A stretch of DNA of 64,000 nt. Source: Nageia nagi (taxonomy: Eukaryota; Pinophyta). Positions 59,459 through 64,000 of the stretch are shown here, piece by piece; within the stretch, counting starts at the first letter, position 1, and each line of letters starts with the position of its first letter. The notes below the pieces were generated by a model. That model did no database searches and had not been told where the DNA came from. It saw only the letters and a list, made by a program, of their open reading frames with translations. The stretch lies in NCBI GenBank assembly GCA_050084985.1, contig JBITNC010000001.1, forward strand, positions 92,194,001-92,258,000. The letters are read 5' to 3'. A program made the position numbers and the translations under genes.

Positions 59459-60287
59459 CAAAAATGACCTTTCTTTCAAAAAATAAAAGAAGGATGAAGA
59501 AATTAAAGTAAATATTAAAATATTACCATATTCATCCAAATGCTAGCATCTGAATCCAACTATTTATGATTCAATCTAGATGCTAACATACGATACCTAG
59601 ATGTTAGTGACTTTGTAATTAGAAAAAGAGAAATAAAATTGGTAACTTTGGAAGCATCCTAGGAAGAAAGAAAAGTGTAACATATGACTCATCATCCATC
59701 CCACACATCCCCACTTTAGATCACAACCATAAAAAATATGTATAGGCTATTCTATCTTGATTTTGTATCAAAATTAGAAACTTTGTTTATTTTTGAAATC
59801 TATAAATAAAAGCTTCTAACATGAAGCAAAGGGACCTAGTTTGAATGCAAAGTTACTCTATCGAAACACATCCAGGTTTAATTAATTAAATGCATTATTA
59901 TTCTAGATTTTAAATTCTTATTTATATTTATTTTATGTTGATTTCATGATATGAATAGGTATGTTTGATTTCTTTTCTATTTGCATGTGTTTAGGGTCCA
60001 TAGGTATGGAGTAGCTAACCTGATCAGAGAAAGTCTTAAAGAGCTAAAGAGAATGGAGAGAACCAAATTCTTTTGCAAATTTTTAGAAAGAAATTTTTGA
60101 AGCTTACAAACATTGAAAATAATCCTACAAATTTCTAAATATTTTTTGTAAAAATCCCTTTTGTAAGGCAATGAATCAAAACAAATTTATCATTGTATCA
60201 TTTGAGGTTTACTCAAAAGTAATAAAGAAAAATGTTGGTTGTAACATGTCTTATCTTGTTTGCTAACATGATTACTTTTTGAGTGCA
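59459..60287 (+). repeat. 5' LTR (829 bp), same family as the solo LTR
   Basis: Starts TTTAGACACC (TG mutated to TT) and ends GAGTGCA. Shared landmarks with the solo LTR are GAAGGATGAA, CATCCCCACTTTAGATCA, AAAGGGACCTAGTTTGAATG, TTATGTTGATTTCATGATAT and GATCAGAGAAAGTCTTAAAG. Identity by eye is about 85-90%. Confidence 0.8.
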
Positions 60288-60293
60288 ATATTT

Positions 60294-60312
60294 TGGTGCT
60301 AGAAGGAGGGCC
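60294..60312 (+). other. primer-binding-site candidate
   Basis: TGGTGCTAGAAGGAGGGCC starts with TGG six bases after the LTR end. The tRNA was not identified. The solo LTR's flank has no comparable site. Confidence 0.5.
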
Positions 60313-60483
60313 CCTCATATGCAAACAACATTAGAGATGAAATTCAAGGGGTTTTCTATATTTATATATGTGTTTTTATGGTTTGTGTTGTATGGTACTA
60401 AAGTTGATTTTGCCTTTTGTGTTCTATGTTTTTCTAGGTTTGAGTTGTAAAAACACCAACAATTATGTATTAAATGCTAGAGA

Positions 60484-62110
60484 TTGTATCAAAATTCTAG
60501 TGACTCTATCAAAATACCGATGATTATAAATACAATATGGAAACCAAAAGGATCAAGAGTGTTCATGTGCCACTGGAAAGAAAAGGAATCAAGCAAGAAC
60601 CATGGTTTGAGAAATCTAGATATTTGGGAGATAAAGCCATATCCATACTCACTAAATTCACTTTCCTAGGAGTATGAAATGTTCTTCAATTACCCATTGG
60701 TATATAGAGGGATCTAGCCTTGAATCATTGTCTAGGTACATTTCATGGTTGGAAAATCTGTATTAAAGGATAAAATCTCAAAATTTACCTAGATAGGGCC
60801 ATGTATTTCCAAGGTTATTATCATTATTATGAGCAAGTACATAAAATAAATTTATTATGCTTATATTGGCCTACTATAGCACCCAAGATCATACTTAAAT
60901 AAACTTTTAATGATTTGGTTTTAGATGTGGCATCTCCAGACCTACAAAGTTTACATTAAATCATGACTTAGATGAATTGGCTCATAGGAGACCTATGTCA
61001 TCAAAAGGTAATATATGATTTTTATCCTTCATTTGTACCCAGACCTAGGAAATCAAAAAGAGTCAAAAGAAATATCAATAAATTATTTTCTCAAACAAAA
61101 CCAAGATTCATATTCTCTTCATCTTCTAGCCATCTTAAAAAAATAGTGAAAACCAAATGGTTAGAAGTTCTTGAACAAGTATGTTTCTAGTTTGACTATG
61201 TTGGGAAAACTTTCATGGATAGATATAAAGGAGATATCTACATGCAATTACTTTAAAAATAGCCTTCCACACTTATGGCACATTTTCTTGATTTATCCAA
61301 AGAAGTGTAATTGGAAATAGCCATTATATATTTTGAACATCATACATCAAATGCATGGGAAGTAAAAATAAATGGTTTAAAAGTTACAATTGGAGTAAAA
61401 GCACAAGAAATGTAGATGGAACAAGAATCCAAAATGAGTTCATTACAATGGTTCCATCTATATTGGCCTTATGATAAACCCAATATTGTGATAGATTGCA
61501 TTAAAAATGTTCATATCAAATTTATGGGACATCCTCTTATTCTAACATCAGTTATTTCTGATCAAGTATTGTCATAATTTACCCCATACTTTTCAAAGGA
61601 TGAAATTGTATATGATTATAGTTCATTGTTCAACAATAATTGATGTGTGAACAATACTTTGAATATAAAAAATTTGATTTGAATGAATTATTCAACATTT
61701 AGATAATAGGAAATGAACTCAAAATGTTGTCCAAGAACATTATTCCAACATCATTGATAATAGAAGTTTTGGTATTTCTATAGGGAGCCTCATTCCATAT
61801 TTCCTATCATGGACTCCTTCATTACCACTGATTCCACCACCTCTCATTCTGCTACATCCTACATACATGCCTTCCTTTTTGATGCTTCCTAAGGTATATA
61901 TTGAAGATTCAACTCCATCTATTTAACTTAAGAGAGTCATTAAGAAGTTTAATCCAAAACCTAAACCACCACTCCCACCACTCATTTCATATCCCATTAT
62001 TTTCAAACCATCTATTATAGGATAAGGTCCTCTTCACCTTCAATTTAAGCCTCCTTACTATTACTTCTTAGATCATGGATGAAAACTATTTATTGACATA
62101 ATTCAAGGGT
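60484..62110 (+). pseudogene. decayed coding-like interior, possible gag
   Basis: Scattered coding-like runs occur on the + strand (for example VFMCHWKEKESSKNH, YPSFVPRPRKSKRVKRN, LIPYFLSWTPSLPLIPPPL and KKFNPKPKPPLPPL), broken by many stops. The proline-rich end and position after the primer site fit a retroelement gag region, but I recognise no domain. Confidence 0.35.
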
Positions 62111-62504
62111 TGTAAATTTCCTTCCATTGTAAAAAATCATAAATATAAAAAATAAAAAAACACATCGAAAGACATAAATAAAAAATATGTGTTTTGTACA
62201 TATGTGTGTGTTGTATATATATTGCTTGATCTTTGCATATTAATTATCTACATTTAAATAATAGCTTTGTATATGTCTCTTTAGAAAACTTTATGTAATT
62301 TTTGAAATCCACATATAATGATTGTAGGTGGCTAATTGTATTCCAAACATAGGCATCATGAGTCATACTCATTGTGTTTTTGGACCCACCAATTAGGAGG
62401 TAGCTTATCTAGATTATATTCCACCTATTCCTTAGTAATTAACTTCCCTTTACATCCCACATTCACCATGTACATTCTTGAGTGACCATATAAAGAGTTA
62501 GGTC

Positions 62505-62933
62505 ATGTCATTAGATGTAGACACAAATTACTTTTTTGATTTTATTGATGGTGTTCAACAAAAGATTTTATCAATGATAGCATTATCTGATCATGCTTAC
62601 AACATTCTAAAAGATCCCTTTTGGGTGGACCTCTATCTTGATCATAGACCATGTTGGGGAACTTGCATGATTTGTAACGTACATGATGAAGAATTTCTCC
62701 AAAATCTCATCTATCTACTTTCTATACCAAATTTCATATGGAGGATTATGATTAATACCCATGTTAATCCATCTATTTGCATACTCATTAAATTCTATGG
62801 ATCACCATCCTTGCATCCTCAAGAGTCTTTTGATGAACTAACCATTTCCCATATAATATATGTGAATAGTTATTTACTGGGACTTCATTTTTGTTATATC
62901 TATCACTTATCATTCCACATATTGGACTATTGA
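62505..62933 (+). CDS. unrecognised 142-codon open frame, probably part of the retroelement
   Basis: An uninterrupted frame starting MSLDVDTNYFFDFIDGVQQK, with VDLYLDHRPCWGTCMI and NFIWRIMINTHVNPSICILI. I recognise no family. It is rich in aromatic and Ile residues and follows the decayed interior of the element beginning at 59459, on the same strand. Its length is notable for AT-rich DNA, but base composition is like its surroundings and it has no introns, promoter or conserved motif. Treat as a possible remnant of the element's coding region rather than a host gene. Confidence 0.25.
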   Translation: MSLDVDTNYFFDFIDGVQQKILSMIALSDHAYNILKDPFWVDLYLDHRPCWGTCMICNVHDEEFLQNLIYLLSIPNFIWRIMINTHVNPSICILIKFYGSPSLHPQESFDELTISHIIYVNSYLLGLHFCYIYHLSFHILDY

Positions 62934-64000
62934 CTATACTTTCTATACTCATTGTCATTTTCATCCCATATTTGATAGTCATCTACTGCAAACCCTCACT
63001 TGACTTGGAATCCATTATGTATAGGTATAAGATGACTAAAAATAAAAAATAAAAAAATCAAACAAACAAAAACTTATTATAAAAACCAATATATATATAT
63101 ACACTAAGAAAATTATTTCTAAAGCATCTTGCTATTGGGTGCATCACCCTACATGTTCACATTATACCATTATATTCATCTTGTACACTACTTCCATCAT
63201 CATAAAATTATTAAATGTCAAACATGATGATCATACTAATCTACCAAGATATATATACACATTACATATCAATTCACAATCCATATATATACACACACAA
63301 ACACACACACACATACATATAAATAAATGAGTAGTTTATAGGTATAATATCCTTATCCTTTTTTTTCAAAATATCACTTACTAAGTCTCTAAAATTTTGG
63401 ATGATAAACAAATATAAACTTGATACATTATTAGGATATTATGAACTCATACACTTTTACACATTCTAAATCTCAAAATAATAAAAAAATTGATGTTCCT
63501 TGAGCATAATTTTGAGTGATTATTCATCCTATTATTTTGCTTCATCCCAAACCCAAGAGATAGGATAGAATGAAAAAGAGATAGGAAGAAAATATTTACA
63601 TATAGATAGCAAAAAGATAAAAAAAAAAATAATAAAGTAGAATTCTTGGGTTATTATAGTATCCTCTATCAGGGTTATGGATGCCTAACTAGAAATAGAG
63701 CAAGGATGTAATGAGATCTAGGGGTTAATCTTCATCAAGGCTATGAATGCCTATCTAGCAATGAGCTATACCTTATGAAGAGGTGACATGTACAACCTTC
63801 AAGATGGACCTTTGGATGTTTTGCATGGATGAATCAACTTACATAATTTATTCTCTTGAAATATTAAATTGGTTAGCTTCAAGAGAAGGAAATGAACATC
63901 ATTGCATAAACATGAGTTTATAATAAACTTAAGTGTATTATAACTTTATTTTATATCATCCTTACTAGATGAAATTGAAATGAAAGATTTTTTGATGAAA
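62934..64000. other. gene-free end of the window
   Basis: Simple-sequence patches only. Two similar phrases near 63672-63710 and 63734-63760 (ATGCCTA(A/T)CTAG) hint at a small local duplication. Confidence 0.4.
63283..63325. repeat. (CA)n / (TA)n microsatellite
   Basis: TATATATACACACACAAACA continues as a CA run and then CATACATAT. A further short TA run is at 63091-63104. Confidence 0.9.

Larger units (their letters stand above)
59459..64000 (+). mobile_element. Ty3/gypsy-type element entering from its 5' LTR, continuing past the window
   Basis: The 829-bp LTR (59459-60287) is followed by TGGTGCTAGAAGGAGGGCC (60294-60312), which has the form of a primer-binding site. The interior downstream is badly decayed and no reverse transcriptase or integrase lies before the window ends. 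Its LTR family is the same as the solo LTR at 55885. Family assignment rests on LTR and primer-site form, so gypsy is tentative. Confidence 0.6.

Noticed and set aside
55885-60287. The two 0.83-kb LTRs as the 5' and 3' ends of one element
   Set aside because: The interval contains the rest of another LTR and a minus-strand integrase. The right copy is followed by a primer site, so it is itself a 5' LTR.

Overview
The window looks like nuclear DNA from a large-genome seed plant, and a gymnosperm (conifer-type) genome is my best inference. It is strongly AT-rich, it holds one intron-containing plant gene in 64 kb, and most of the rest is LTR-retrotransposon and DNA-transposon debris at several stages of decay. 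No rRNA, tRNA, CRISPR, organellar or bacterial signature was seen. Assignment to a species or lineage is not possible from the sequence alone.

Layout: 0-6.7 kb is AT-rich sequence with a long inverted repeat, a 159-bp tandem duplication and a clean hAT-type miniature element with an 8-bp target duplication. 6.7-10.4 kb holds opposed fragments of Ty3/gypsy elements. 11.5-12.4 kb is a DNA element with 35-bp terminal inverted repeats. 13.3-16.4 kb is an old short-LTR element. 17.2-21.6 kb is the only convincing gene: a promoter-like zone with five ACGT cores, then a three-exon gene for a 905-residue membrane protein of the FUSC / AaeB-like family. 21.6-33 kb is gene-free, with a copia integrase scrap, a pair of about 1.5-kb LTRs around a very short interior (LARD-like), and a gypsy gag relic.

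33.0-48.3 kb is the most structured part. CACTA-like termini with an AAA target duplication enclose (a) a 3.6-kb higher-order repeat field and (b) a complete Ty1/copia element in reverse orientation, with 499-bp LTRs, primer-binding site, polypurine tract and a perfect AGAAG duplication. The copia element therefore inserted after the outer element had formed.

51.1-64 kb is a second nest. A Ty3/gypsy element on the + strand has a gag-protease deletion and a dead reverse transcriptase, and its 3' LTR was split by a solo LTR. Next comes a minus-strand gypsy integrase fragment, then the 5' LTR and primer site of another element of the solo-LTR family, which runs off the window. All retroelement reading frames carry stops or frameshifts. 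I see no intact, obviously novel protein system. The items most worth checking are the CACTA-like element with its internal repeat field, the ACGT-rich promoter block, and the element nests that give relative insertion order.
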